A stretch of 59,548 bases of DNA from a virus: IMG/VR virus record IMGVR_UViG_3300012926_000005, positions 1 to 59,548 of that record. The stretch is one strand, 5' to 3'. How positions within the stretch are numbered: the first letter of the stretch is position 1; each line of letters starts with the position of its first letter. The position numbers were made by a program, and so were the translations under genes. A model generated the notes under the pieces. That model was given only the letters and a program-made list of their open reading frames with translations. It was not told the DNA's origin and ran no database searches. Shown piece by piece: positions 18,070 through 26,004 of this stretch.

Positions 18070-20315
18070 TGCAAGACCTAGCCTCTAATTCGGACTTTAC
18101 TAATCTCTCTCCAGAAGCCAAAAAGAAAGTGCTGTCTGGACTGCCGGGATTTCCGCAGTCCGCAGAAGCACAGACAAAAATCTACGAACAGTTTGGCATC
18201 AAGGAACCGGAGAAACCGAAAGAGCCGGAAGGCTTCTGGCATTCTCTAGGATCGGGATTCGGGGTAGACAAAGAGTCACGTGATTCCCGTGCTAAAGAAA
18301 TGACCGAGCATCCGGTTAAGAGTATGGGCTCTATGCCTAACCCATTATTGCCTATTATTCCCCTTAATCCCGTGCCAATGATTAAGTCAATGGGCAAGTC
18401 TTTTGGTAAGGCCCATGAATCAGAAATTCGTTCCGCAGAGAATTTTGCCAAGGGCGACATAAAGGGCGGGCTGGCGGAAAAAGCCGGAGCATTCGGCCAC
18501 ACGGTTTCAGCTGTAGCTCCGGGCGGGGAAACGATAGAGAAGTCAGGAGAGCAGTTTGGTGATAAAAACTGGAAAGGTGGACTAGGAACTGCACTCTCTG
18601 TTATCGGGCCGATACTTATAGGTGGCGCTATAAAGTCTAAGACCGGGCCGTTGAAACCACGTGCTCAATTGTCTAAACTAGTGAAAGCTACGGGCGAAAC
18701 ATCCGGCGACATGGCTGACAATCTCAATAAAGTCCAGAGCGACTTAAATGAGACGGTATCACAGAACGGTTTAGAGCATAAGACTCTAGGTACTACGGGC
18801 GATGTCCAGAAAGAGGCTACTGGATTTTATAAGACCGTAGTGGACACTAAGCAAAGAATTTCCAGCCAATATAACCTAGGTATTCAGAAGCTAGGCGGCA
18901 AAGAGTTCATGCCGACGCGGACGATTGCCAAGCTGAAAGAATTGCAAGACAAATTCCAGAAAACAGGCACTGCAGACGGCAAGGCGCAAGCGGCGGGAAT
19001 CAAGCGCATCATTGACACGGACTATTCTCATCCTAAGACCGCAGGAGCACTAGACGCAGACAGGTGGATGCAAAACGGTGTAGCGGAAGGCCAGTACAAC
19101 AAAGAGCTAACAAAGCAGATTTCCGGTACGGCTGCGGGACGTGACCCAGCGATAGCTAAAGTTATTGCCGATGGACTCAGAGACGATCTATACGAAGAGA
19201 TTTTAGGCAAAGAGCAACCGGGTACGAACTGGAGAGAAGTTAAATCAAAAGAAGGTGCTCTACTTGAGATTCAGTCGCGCCTAGGAAAGATCATTCCGGA
19301 CGTACATACCAAGCAGTTAGCCTTAGAGGGCGGCAGTAGAATGCCGTCAGCGTCGTTCTCGGTTCACGGCGGCGGTATTACTCCGAGAGTTCACATAGCC
19401 AGCAAGATGTTTCCGGGTAAGTTCGGGCCGGAGCCTACGGCGAACCGTGCAGTAGCGAAGGCATTCAGGGGAATAGAAGGCAAGACGCCGAAAAAGTCGC
19501 TGACACCGTTAAATCAGTCTAACGTTGGACAAAATCCTAAACCGCCGTCAGGCCCTAAAGGCGGTAATCCCCCTGGTGCTACGGGTAATTCAGGGTCTAA
19601 ACCGCCTCCGTCTACCCCTCCGGGTTCCACGGTCGGCAGTGCGGCAGCATCGGTAGCGGATACAAACAATTTTGCAGCGGCCAAAGCCAAACTAGGGCCG
19701 AATGCTTCCTTGAGTGAAATAGCACAAGAAGCGCAGAGGATGAAAACAGGCAATACGTCCGGCTCTGTGTCAGGAAAAGGTTCGCCTGACTTCAAGCACC
19801 AAGTATTTAATGGAGGCGATGAAATTACGACTAGCGACGGACGCACAGGGAAGGTGATTGCTACTCATGCAGACGGTAGAAGCTCTCTCTTGGTGGACTT
19901 TGGTAAAGGAAAAAAAGAGACTGTATGGCGAGAGAATATTACGTCCGTCAAGGGGCAGGGTGGCAGTACTGGACAGGCGTCTAAAAGTAAACACGCCATC
20001 ATGGAAAAACTTGAGGGAACGCCAGAAGAGTTAAAGAGAATGCGGGATCAGATGGAGGGCAGGAATAGGCATATTTTAGACAAGCTGGTAGAGGATACAA
20101 AGAACGATCCGCCGTTACAGCAAAATCAGCCTAAATTGACTTCTCTCAACGCCGAGCACCTGAAGGCTGGTAAGCCTGTGTCTGTCAAGGGTAAAAAAGG
20201 CTCCATCATAGGTAAGCATCCCGGTTCCGGAAAAATCACAGTCAAGATGGAAGATGGAAGTATCCAGCGTATAGACCCCTCGGAGTTAAATCCCAGACTT
20301 ACGCCGCTGAAATAG
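18069..20315 (+). CDS. Large internal virion/ejection protein candidate
   Basis: 748 aa. Helical and Lys/Gly-rich, with a hydrophobic Pro-rich patch (about residues 85-115) and a Gly-rich segment near 170-185. The middle holds long amphipathic helices. A disordered Pro/Gly linker includes SNVG from the 14-mer at 19517, and two small KOW/SH3-like beta units occur at the C-terminus (GDEITTSDGRTGKVIATH and AGKPVSVKGKKGSIIGKH). It shares one base (ATG/TAATG) with the gene before. Confidence 0.45.
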   Translation: MQDLASNSDFTNLSPEAKKKVLSGLPGFPQSAEAQTKIYEQFGIKEPEKPKEPEGFWHSLGSGFGVDKESRDSRAKEMTEHPVKSMGSMPNPLLPIIPLNPVPMIKSMGKSFGKAHESEIRSAENFAKGDIKGGLAEKAGAFGHTVSAVAPGGETIEKSGEQFGDKNWKGGLGTALSVIGPILIGGAIKSKTGPLKPRAQLSKLVKATGETSGDMADNLNKVQSDLNETVSQNGLEHKTLGTTGDVQKEATGFYKTVVDTKQRISSQYNLGIQKLGGKEFMPTRTIAKLKELQDKFQKTGTADGKAQAAGIKRIIDTDYSHPKTAGALDADRWMQNGVAEGQYNKELTKQISGTAAGRDPAIAKVIADGLRDDLYEEILGKEQPGTNWREVKSKEGALLEIQSRLGKIIPDVHTKQLALEGGSRMPSASFSVHGGGITPRVHIASKMFPGKFGPEPTANRAVAKAFRGIEGKTPKKSLTPLNQSNVGQNPKPPSGPKGGNPPGATGNSGSKPPPSTPPGSTVGSAAASVADTNNFAAAKAKLGPNASLSEIAQEAQRMKTGNTSGSVSGKGSPDFKHQVFNGGDEITTSDGRTGKVIATHADGRSSLLVDFGKGKKETVWRENITSVKGQGGSTGQASKSKHAIMEKLEGTPEELKRMRDQMEGRNRHILDKLVEDTKNDPPLQQNQPKLTSLNAEHLKAGKPVSVKGKKGSIIGKHPGSGKITVKMEDGSIQRIDPSELNPRLTPLK

Positions 20316-20318
20316 TTC

Positions 20319-20346
20319 TTGACAGTTTAATTCTTAGGTGCATAAT
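20319..20346 (+). promoter_or_regulatory. Sigma70 promoter for early block
   Basis: TTGACA at 20319-20324, 16-bp spacer, CATAAT at 20341-20346, just after the last virion gene. The transcript would have a leader of about 73 nt before the lipoprotein-like gene. Confidence 0.75.
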
Positions 20347-20354
20347 GGTGGAAA

Positions 20355-20389
20355 GTTAGGAAGGGCGCGGTTACGAGCCGCACCCTAAC
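20355..20389 (+). other. Structured 5' leader hairpin
   Basis: GTTAGG (20355-20360) pairs with CCTAAC (20384-20389), enclosing a GC-rich inner stem (GGGCGCGG with CCGCACC, one mismatch). It is in the leader of the 20319 transcript and lacks a T-run, so a stabilising or regulatory RNA structure is likelier than a terminator. Confidence 0.45.
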
Positions 20390-20425
20390 GGTTCGATGTA
20401 AGAGCCACTAACGAGGGTAGTGACC

Positions 20426-20632
20426 ATGACACCATTTAGAAGTATAGCAGTTCTGCTTGTAATTACTAGTCTAGGCTGTTCTCGGCACCGTCCGGTAAAA
20501 ATCCACACTGAAAATCTTCTGCGGATTACCTACAATTCTACTGAGTGTGAGCGCTTGGTAGACGGACGAATCAAATGTAAAAATGTGATATTCACGGAGA
20601 AGTCTGTAAGCGTAACAGACTTGCAGAAGTGA
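20426..20632 (+). CDS. Small lipoprotein-like protein
   Basis: 68 aa from ATG 20426 (GAGGG at proper distance; in-frame GTG 20420 less likely). The hydrophobic leader ends SLGCSRH, close to a lipobox with Gly at -1. The mature part of about 48 residues has two Cys. It could be an outer-membrane exclusion factor. GTGA overlap with the next gene. Confidence 0.5.
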   Translation: MTPFRSIAVLLVITSLGCSRHRPVKIHTENLLRITYNSTECERLVDGRIKCKNVIFTEKSVSVTDLQK

Positions 20633-20784
20633 GTAAGCAGGAAATCATCAGCGAGCTAGCTAGTATCTACTTGGCTGGTGATGGTAAGTTGTCGCTAAAG
20701 GAAGCCCGCACGAAGGCCGAGCAGAAGTTTGAGCAAGCGAAGGCGTATTACAAGAAGTGCGGCTACCTGACTGAATCTGCTTGA
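20629..20784 (+). CDS. Small helical protein
   Basis: 51 aa, GTG start overlapping the previous TGA. Two predicted helices rich in Lys/Glu/Ala (SKQEIISELASIYL and SLKEARTKAEQKFEQAKAYY). The TGA lies inside the -35 box of the next promoter. Function unknown. Confidence 0.55.
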   Translation: MSKQEIISELASIYLAGDGKLSLKEARTKAEQKFEQAKAYYKKCGYLTESA

Positions 20785-20809
20785 CATTATTCATGTAGTT
20801 TGATAAATT
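20781..20809 (+). promoter_or_regulatory. Promoter with TTGATAAA box, leaderless for 20817
   Basis: TTGACA at 20781-20786, 17 bp, TAAATT at 20804-20809. TTGATAAA at 20800-20807 overlaps the -10. ATG 20817 is 8 nt downstream without SD. Confidence 0.75.
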
Positions 20810-20816
20810 AAAACTC

Positions 20817-21176
20817 ATGAAGCCAGCCGTCAAAACCTTTCCCGATGGTCGCGAAGTCTGCCAAGATAACGCTGCGGGGAAGCGGGAGTATAAGCGGCGT
20901 AGATTTCAGGCTTACGTCGAGCACGGTAAGAGATGCTGGCTATGCGGTCGGCACATGTGGGAAGCTGAGACGACGAGCGATCACGTAATACCACGGGGTA
21001 ACGGTGGTGGCTGGAGAGACGATAGGCAAGCGAACATCCGTCCTTGCTGTGAAAATTGCAACTTCAGGCGTGGTTCTCGTAGAATGTCCCAAGTGCCGTG
21101 TCCACAATGTACTTGGCCTAACACGGTTGGGCCTGTAGACCATGAATGTTTCCGATGTAATTATAGGTTTGTATGA
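20817..21176 (+). CDS. HNH endonuclease with second zinc ribbon
   Basis: 119 aa. C40xxC43, then D55-H56 (SDHVIPRGNGG), N73, and C78xxC81-N82 form a canonical HNH site with structural zinc. A second zinc ribbon (CPQC ... CFRC) closes the protein. It is first in an early operon under a strong promoter, overlapping the Cas4-like gene by 4 nt. A restriction, recombination or homing role is possible. Confidence 0.85.
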   Translation: MKPAVKTFPDGREVCQDNAAGKREYKRRRFQAYVEHGKRCWLCGRHMWEAETTSDHVIPRGNGGGWRDDRQANIRPCCENCNFRRGSRRMSQVPCPQCTWPNTVGPVDHECFRCNYRFV

Positions 21177-22105
21177 TCTTCCCTGCTGAAGGCTTTTCTA
21201 AGTTCGAGCACTGTCCGAGGCTTCCGCAGCTAGAGCGGACGTTTCAACCTCCGCGTATCCCCGTTCGTGAGGCCGTGAAGCTATATCTGGAGTCTGGAAT
21301 ACGCTCTATAATGGCCAGCCAAAGCACAGAACCGACCGTAGAGGCGTTCCTGAGCGAAGCGGCAGCTACGGGCTATCTTTACCCTGAAGGCGAGTCCTAC
21401 ACGATTTGTCAGGATCACGCTTCATGGCTAGACGGAGCTTTGCGGTTGATAGCGGAAGAATTTCAGCCGATGGAGCAATTACCGCTTTACAAGATTGGAG
21501 AGCATCGTGTCAATGTCGAAGGATGGGACGACGTAGAGAGAGCGCACATTTTCAGGGCAACGCATGATCTTAGTGATCGTTCCTTGCGGTGGCCGGAGTT
21601 GGTTTTATCGGCAATGGATGGACGGGAAATCTGCATCCACGCCTACAAGATGTCAAGTGTTAGAAGTGGCAGACTGGCCAGTCCTCTCGTTATGGCCTAC
21701 CAGCATCCCAGCTTTCAGAACATCAATTACAGGCTTGCCAAGCTGGACGGAGATAAAGACTTCAAGAAAAGCTGGAAGCGTATCGGACGTTGGGAAATCC
21801 AGCCTAACCCCCTCTGGGAAGAGTGGCGAAGGGGAATAGAGAAAGACCGCTGTATAGACGCGATACGGGAAACGTATACGGTAAGTCCGACGTTAGACAC
21901 TGAGCAAAGAGATAGGCTGTTATTTGACGTAGAGCAGATGTGCTCTGCCCAAGAAAAGCCTTCTATTTTCCCCCGGTACAGGGAACGGTGTGGATCGTGT
22001 GTCATGAATGGTCTGTGTCACGGTGACGAGTACAGCCGTTCTCTGTACACTCCGGTCAATCAGGCCGAGCTAGAGCGCTATAAAAACAGACTGGAAAAAT
22101 TATGA
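21173..22105 (+). CDS. Cas4/RecB-like iron-sulfur nuclease-fold protein
   Basis: 310 aa. An N-terminal FSKFEHCPRL motif with C14 resembles the first block of RecB/Cas4-type PD-(D/E)XK proteins, and C273xxC276xxxxxC282 near the end supplies the other three Cys of a 4Fe-4S staple. The central nuclease block is degenerate: the usual D...ExK is not clear around MDGREICIHAYK, so the active site may be lost or altered. The 21885 copy of the 14-mer encodes SPTLD. Translationally coupled to the HNH gene and the following gene. Single-strand processing during recombination is inferred. Confidence 0.55.
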   Translation: MIFPAEGFSKFEHCPRLPQLERTFQPPRIPVREAVKLYLESGIRSIMASQSTEPTVEAFLSEAAATGYLYPEGESYTICQDHASWLDGALRLIAEEFQPMEQLPLYKIGEHRVNVEGWDDVERAHIFRATHDLSDRSLRWPELVLSAMDGREICIHAYKMSSVRSGRLASPLVMAYQHPSFQNINYRLAKLDGDKDFKKSWKRIGRWEIQPNPLWEEWRRGIEKDRCIDAIRETYTVSPTLDTEQRDRLLFDVEQMCSAQEKPSIFPRYRERCGSCVMNGLCHGDEYSRSLYTPVNQAELERYKNRLEKL

Positions 22106-22368
22106 AGGAAATAGAAATAGGCATTGACGGCGAAAAGACTGCTAGAGTGGAGTGGATGTACCCCAATATCTACAAGGACGAGTCTCTAGACTATATAGAA
22201 ATTGGACTTTATCACGTTCGTGCAGCCGATGACATTCGGATTGAATTCGACGGCGAACGTAACGGCTACGTGATACGCATGGACAGAACGGTTGAGCGTG
22301 AAGGGCATTGCGAAACGATTGAGGAAAAGCAAGAGGTTGCATTTATTCCCGCGTGGAACCAAGAATAA
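22102..22368 (+). CDS. Hypothetical acidic protein
   Basis: 88 aa, ATGA-coupled to the Cas4-like gene. Acidic, Glu/Asp/Tyr-rich with alternating strands, one Cys. No family recognised; linked by operon position to the nuclease. Confidence 0.5.
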   Translation: MKEIEIGIDGEKTARVEWMYPNIYKDESLDYIEIGLYHVRAADDIRIEFDGERNGYVIRMDRTVEREGHCETIEEKQEVAFIPAWNQE

Positions 22369-22370
22369 GC

Positions 22371-22399
22371 TTGACATGTTTTATCAACTTTGATAAATT
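22371..22399 (+). promoter_or_regulatory. Promoter with inverted TTTATCAA/TTGATAAA boxes
   Basis: TTGACA 22371-22376, 17 bp, TAAATT 22394-22399. TTTATCAA (22380-22387) and TTGATAAA (22390-22397) form an inverted pair with a 2-nt gap across spacer and -10. ATG 22406 is 7 nt past the -10 (leaderless). Confidence 0.8.
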
Positions 22400-22405
22400 A
22401 CTCAC

Positions 22406-22696
22406 ATGAAGTCAACACCCCATAGCTGGCAGACGCGGATGAATACCCGGACGGCGCGAATGAAGAAATTGATTGAAATGAACGCGCCGGATGTGATTGT
22501 CGCCGGGGAAGCTATCTTGATCCTCCGCGCACACCTGAAGACGGAAAGCAATCTGTCTTTGCTTGGTAAGCTGACACTACGGTTACTGCTTGAGTCGTTC
22601 TTGGTTTTGGTTCTGGACTTCAAGATCATCTGGTACAAGATTCATGGCTTGACGGAAGACGAAGCAATCGAAAAAGCATGTGAGACAAAGAAGTGA
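22406..22696 (+). CDS. Small protein with hydrophobic helix
   Basis: 96 aa. Basic N-terminus (residues 1-25), then a Leu-rich stretch (LLGKLTLRLLLESFLVLVLDF, about 53-73) that could be a membrane or amphipathic helix, then an acidic tail. First gene of the annealing-protein operon; GTGA overlap with the next gene. Function unknown. Confidence 0.5.
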   Translation: MKSTPHSWQTRMNTRTARMKKLIEMNAPDVIVAGEAILILRAHLKTESNLSLLGKLTLRLLLESFLVLVLDFKIIWYKIHGLTEDEAIEKACETKK

Positions 22697-22887
22697 GCGA
22701 GCTTTGGTCATGCGCTAACTGTGACACGGTAGGCCCGTTAAGTCAGCATGGCCAGTGTATAGCCTGTGGATCAATCGCAGTCATGCCAATGGCTTCTATG
22801 CCGACAGAGCCAACGGCTAAGCCAAAGAAAAAGCGAGTCAGCAAGAAACAACGTGATCTAGCGGAGTTGGAAAAACTTTTCAAGTGA
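22693..22887 (+). CDS. Small zinc-ribbon protein
   Basis: 64 aa. CANC (residues 7-10) and CIAC (22-25) form a four-Cys rubredoxin-like ribbon, followed by a Lys-rich helical tail. GTG start overlaps the preceding TGA. A nucleic-acid-binding or adapter role is likely. Confidence 0.55.
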   Translation: MSELWSCANCDTVGPLSQHGQCIACGSIAVMPMASMPTEPTAKPKKKRVSKKQRDLAELEKLFK

Positions 22888-22896
22888 GGACACAGT

Positions 22897-23829
22897 ATGA
22901 GCAGCAACGCAGAAATCATTCAGGTAAACGAGTTTGAGACTTCAATCGTTCCTGTCAAGATCATCGAGCAGAGGCAGCAGGCTCTTTGGAAATTGATGGC
23001 AGAAGCGATGGAAAAGGGAGTTGACTACGGCAAGACGCCAGGGTGCGGAGATAAGCCTTCGTTGTTTAAACCTGGCTCTGAAAAAGTGCTGGCTATGTTT
23101 CAGTTAGCCGTTGACCCGATGGTGGAAGACCTCTGCCCTCTCGGTGGCGGGGCTTACGATGAGTTCCGGGTTAGAGTCCACGTGACAGTCAAGAACAATA
23201 GCCGTTTCGTCGGCAAGGGTGTGGGCGAGTGCTCAAGCTGGGAAGAAAAGTACAAATGGCGTAAGGCTGTCACAGACGGAGAGTACGATCACATGGCCGC
23301 CATTGACCCGTCGCTTGTTCGCGTCAAGTTCGGGAAGGACTGGCAGAGCAAGAAAGAATATCAGGTGAAACAAGTTCGCGTACCGACTGCGGACATTGCC
23401 AACACCGTAGTCAAGATGGGAAAAAAGAGAGCGCAGATTGACGCTACGCTTACCTCTACTGCGGCAAGTGCCATCTTCTCGCAAGACCTTGAGGATATGC
23501 CGCCAGAGATAGCCGAAGGTATTAACGAGTCTCAGGCACAGGACGGTGAGCAGAAGCAATCTATCAAGCGTCCAGAGCGCAAGGCAGAGACAAAGGCCGA
23601 AGCGCCCAAGGCTGAAGACAAGCCGCGTGACCCAGCGAACATCTCAGAGTCTCAAGGGAAGATGCTGTACGCGATCAGCCGTCAGCGTAAACTTTCAGAC
23701 GACGAACTGAAATCAGAAGTAAAGCGGGTTTGCGGCGTAGATCATTCACGGGAGATCAAGAAAGAAGATTTCCAGAAGATCATCGACGCGATAGACCCTG
23801 GATTCGCGCATCACGATCAGAAGAAATAG
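22897..23829 (+). CDS. Putative ssDNA-annealing/recombination protein
   Basis: 310 aa, SD GAGGACACAG. The N-terminal block MEKGVDYGKTPGCGDKPSLFKPGSEKVLAMF matches a widespread phage recombination-linked family with the signature YGxxPGxxKPxLxKPGxEKL. The middle is beta-rich (YDEFRVRVHVTV, KEYQVKQVRVPTADIANTVVKMGKKRAQIDA), then a Lys/Glu/Pro linker (about 220-245) and a C-terminal helical domain. Pairing with the exonuclease at 24978 and the coiled-coil gene at 26005 is the usual SSAP/exo setting. A terminator follows. Confidence 0.5.
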   Translation: MSSNAEIIQVNEFETSIVPVKIIEQRQQALWKLMAEAMEKGVDYGKTPGCGDKPSLFKPGSEKVLAMFQLAVDPMVEDLCPLGGGAYDEFRVRVHVTVKNNSRFVGKGVGECSSWEEKYKWRKAVTDGEYDHMAAIDPSLVRVKFGKDWQSKKEYQVKQVRVPTADIANTVVKMGKKRAQIDATLTSTAASAIFSQDLEDMPPEIAEGINESQAQDGEQKQSIKRPERKAETKAEAPKAEDKPRDPANISESQGKMLYAISRQRKLSDDELKSEVKRVCGVDHSREIKKEDFQKIIDAIDPGFAHHDQKK

Positions 23830-23854
23830 TATTCGCCGTCGTCCTCCGGCGATG

Positions 23855-23895
23855 CGTGGGCGGCTTTTCGGCCATAGGGGCCGCCCACGGTTTTC
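23855..23895 (+). terminator. Rho-independent terminator
   Basis: CGTGGGCGGC (23855-23864) pairs perfectly with GCCGCCCACG (23880-23889), followed by GTTTTC. It ends the 22406-23829 operon. Confidence 0.8.
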
Positions 23896-23935
23896 AAGAT
23901 CAGCGTAAGGGCACTTGCGCTGTAGGGGAAGTGGG

Positions 23936-24250
23936 ATGGTAGGAAATAAAAGGCCAGCACAGCTAAGTAATTCTGATACCTCACTTCCCCGGTACAGTCC
24001 AACGTTAGGCGATTTTTATATGACAATCAAACACTTATTAAAGTGGTTTATTTTAGGTGAAATGACTAAGCGGTGGCAGCATATTGTCATGTCCTCTGCT
24101 TGGTTGTCTATGTTCGCCTTAGCTCTCTTCAATCCTTTCGGAAGATACCATGAATCGCGTATATGGTGGATGGTGTTTTCTGCTTGGGCATTCGGGGTGC
24201 AGGGTACAAAATTCCTAGATTGGGATAAGCAGACCAAGCCGCAATCGTAG
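23936..24250 (+). CDS. Small two-helix membrane protein
   Basis: 104 aa from ATG 23936 (GGGGAAG upstream); ATG 24020 is an alternative that removes a hydrophilic 28-residue extension containing a variant of the 14-mer (23997-24010, SPTLG). Two hydrophobic segments (about VMSSAWLSMFALALF and WWMVFSAWAFG) flank a short RYHESR loop. No family recognised. Confidence 0.5.
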   Translation: MVGNKRPAQLSNSDTSLPRYSPTLGDFYMTIKHLLKWFILGEMTKRWQHIVMSSAWLSMFALALFNPFGRYHESRIWWMVFSAWAFGVQGTKFLDWDKQTKPQS

Positions 24251-24253
24251 ACT

Positions 24254-24421
24254 ATGACAAAGCAACCACAATGCGACTGGACGGCACAAGACCTAAGCGA
24301 GAAGCGGGATACGGTGTACGTTCACTGTCAGTCACGGCTAAATCACGAAGGCCAGCACGTGCCGCCGAGAGAATGCAATAAACCGCAACCAAAACTAAGT
24401 ATCTGGTTTAGGAGGAAGTAG
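24254..24421 (+). CDS. Small Cys/His-containing protein
   Basis: 55 aa. CDW, VHCQSRLNHEGQH and ECN pattern (three Cys, three His) suggests a small metal-binding fold. An SD-like AGGAGG at its own end serves the next gene. Confidence 0.5.
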   Translation: MTKQPQCDWTAQDLSEKRDTVYVHCQSRLNHEGQHVPPRECNKPQPKLSIWFRRK

Positions 24422-24423
24422 AC

Positions 24424-24570
24424 ATGAAGACCATATTAACCATTGAGAAAGCTCAAGCTGGAGGCTATGCTCTTAGGAGTGAAAATTTCCTAACACTTCA
24501 TCCAACGTTAGACGAAGCAATTACGGCTTTACGGGCTGTGTTTGAAGTTTCAGAAAGGAAACCACAATGA
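24424..24570 (+). CDS. Small hypothetical protein
   Basis: 48 aa, SD AGGAGGAAG. A one-mismatch 14-mer (24500-24513) encodes HPTLDEA. Mixed alpha/beta pattern (TILTIEKAQAGGYAL ... LDEAITALRAVFEV). ATGA-coupled to the KTSC gene. Confidence 0.55.
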   Translation: MKTILTIEKAQAGGYALRSENFLTLHPTLDEAITALRAVFEVSERKPQ

Positions 24571-24776
24571 CAATGCACCCCGTTGAAAGCAGTATGATAG
24601 CGGCAGTGGGATGGGACAACGTAAGCGGCCTAGTGGTTCGCTTCAAAAGCGGTAATCAGGAATACCAGTATTCCGGTGTACCGGAGCATGTGTTTCAGGA
24701 GCTACGGTCTTCGGCCTCAATCGGGAAGTTTTTCAAGTCTTCCATTCAGGGGAAGTACGAGAGTGTGAAGCTATGA
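24567..24776 (+). CDS. KTSC-domain protein
   Basis: 69 aa, wholly one KTSC domain: V-SSMI-AVGWD near the start, LVVRFKSGNQEYQYSGVP in the middle, then FFKSSIQGKY at the end. The domain is common in phages and plasmids and is thought to bind nucleic acid. ATGA overlaps on both sides show a tight operon. Confidence 0.8.
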   Translation: MTMHPVESSMIAAVGWDNVSGLVVRFKSGNQEYQYSGVPEHVFQELRSSASIGKFFKSSIQGKYESVKL

Positions 24777-24976
24777 AGCTGTTTATCTGGTACAGCCCCT
24801 ATCGCGTTAAATATGGAGAATCTTTGCTGTTTGCAATGGCGGAAAGCGCCGAGCAAGCAGAGATGGAAGCAATGAATAAAGTGGAGTTATATCGCCTACC
24901 CCTTGGATTCAAGTTGGGTAAGCCAAGCAAAGTTTATGATGTTGCGTGTGCAGAGTGGCACCATTGGGAAGAGTGA
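24773..24976 (+). CDS. Small hypothetical protein
   Basis: 67 aa, Tyr/Trp-rich alpha/beta protein (LFIWYSPYRVKYG; SAEQAEMEAMNKVE). It has an ATGA overlap with the KTSC gene and is followed one base later by the exonuclease. No family recognised. Confidence 0.5.
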   Translation: MKLFIWYSPYRVKYGESLLFAMAESAEQAEMEAMNKVELYRLPLGFKLGKPSKVYDVACAEWHHWEE

Positions 24977-24977
24977 C

Positions 24978-25625
24978 ATGCCTGAAGTAGAGTTCCGCGA
25001 CACTGAAAACGGCGAACCCTGTCATAAGTACTACCGTGACGGTAAAGAGATTCCCGGCCTGTCTTACATTTTAGAGAGCAACGGTTTTTGCCGTTACGGA
25101 AAAGTCCGAAAAGACGTGATGGAAGCGGCGAGAGAGCGCGGGGATGCTGCCCACTATGCGACACGGCTCTTTGATGAAGACAATCCTAGCGGTGTCGGCA
25201 ATATAGACCAGTGGCAAGAGCAGTCCTTAAAAGATTCGCTTGACCCTTGGACACTTTCACGGCTTAAGGGCTGGGTGAAGTTTAGGATTGACTTTGATTT
25301 CAACCCGCTGATTATCGAAAAGCCGATGTGTCACGAATGGTCAGGCATGGTCTATGCGATGACTCCGGACAGATACGGTAATTCCAGCATGGGCCGTCTC
25401 GTCCCTGAGATTAAGTGTACCGCTGAGATTGAGCCGTCCTGTCAGATACAAACGGCTTTCCAGATTCAGCCGTTTAAGATGGAAACGGATTCAATTCGCC
25501 GCGTGGTCGTACAGCTTTTGGAAAACGATTACAAGATTCACGAATTCAAAGACCGTCAGGACGAGCGTCTAGCGTTCAACATTCTTGGTGCTACTTCATG
25601 GAAATGGGCCATGGGAATACGCTAG
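24978..25625 (+). CDS. PD-(D/E)XK exonuclease
   Basis: 215 aa from ATG 24978, one base after the previous stop. GDAAHYATRLFDEDN (helical His block), then EWSGMVYAMTPDRYG supplies the catalytic Asp, followed by LVPEIKCTAEIEPSCQIQTAFQIQPF with the ExK pair and the Q(T/L)xxY-like motif IV. This is the classic RecB/lambda-exo-like phage family. It probably resects DNA ends for the annealing protein at 22897. Confidence 0.8.
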   Translation: MPEVEFRDTENGEPCHKYYRDGKEIPGLSYILESNGFCRYGKVRKDVMEAARERGDAAHYATRLFDEDNPSGVGNIDQWQEQSLKDSLDPWTLSRLKGWVKFRIDFDFNPLIIEKPMCHEWSGMVYAMTPDRYGNSSMGRLVPEIKCTAEIEPSCQIQTAFQIQPFKMETDSIRRVVVQLLENDYKIHEFKDRQDERLAFNILGATSWKWAMGIR

Positions 25626-25640
25626 TCCAATGTCAGACAC

Positions 25641-25982
25641 ATGGCAACACACGTATCACAATACGGGCAGACTAACCTTCGCGGCGTTCCGAAGGTCGTA
25701 ATTATCTGGTATCGACAGGTTTATCCGGACTACTGTTTCTATTGTGGTGTGGAACTGTGTCTAGGTAACAGAACAAAAGATCATGTTGTACCCCGCTGCA
25801 ATGGCGCGATAAGGCATAACAACCTTGTGCCGTGCTGCAACGTTTGTAACGGCTTTAAGGGTTGCCTTGCTGTGTCGCACTTCCGCACTCGTTCCGAGCA
25901 CGGCCCTCTCTTCTTCGGGGAAAAGAAGTATCTAGAGTCCCGTGCCTTCAAGAAAGCGCTTGACAAGTCCCTGCAAGTTTGA
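25641..25982 (+). CDS. HNH endonuclease
   Basis: 113 aa. C32xxC35, D47-H48 (KDHVVPRCNGA), N58-59 and CCNVCNGFKG form a complete HNH-zinc motif. A degenerate 14-mer (25625-25638) lies just upstream of its ATG. Its 3' end contains the promoter for the coiled-coil gene. Could be a homing-type or a recombination-linked nuclease. Confidence 0.85.
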   Translation: MATHVSQYGQTNLRGVPKVVIIWYRQVYPDYCFYCGVELCLGNRTKDHVVPRCNGAIRHNNLVPCCNVCNGFKGCLAVSHFRTRSEHGPLFFGEKKYLESRAFKKALDKSLQV

Positions 25983-25988
25983 TAAATT
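25960..25988 (+). promoter_or_regulatory. Promoter with TTGATAAA box
   Basis: TTGACA 25960-25965, 17 bp, TAAATT 25983-25988; TTGATAAA at 25979-25986. It lies inside the end of the HNH gene. The downstream gene has an SD (TTGAGGAC), so this transcript is not leaderless. Confidence 0.75.
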
Positions 25989-26004
25989 GCAGTTGAGGAC
26001 GAAA

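Noticed and set aside
20341-20410. tRNA-like GGTTCGAT near a GC hairpin
   Set aside because: No matching acceptor stem or anticodon arm; better explained as a structured mRNA leader.
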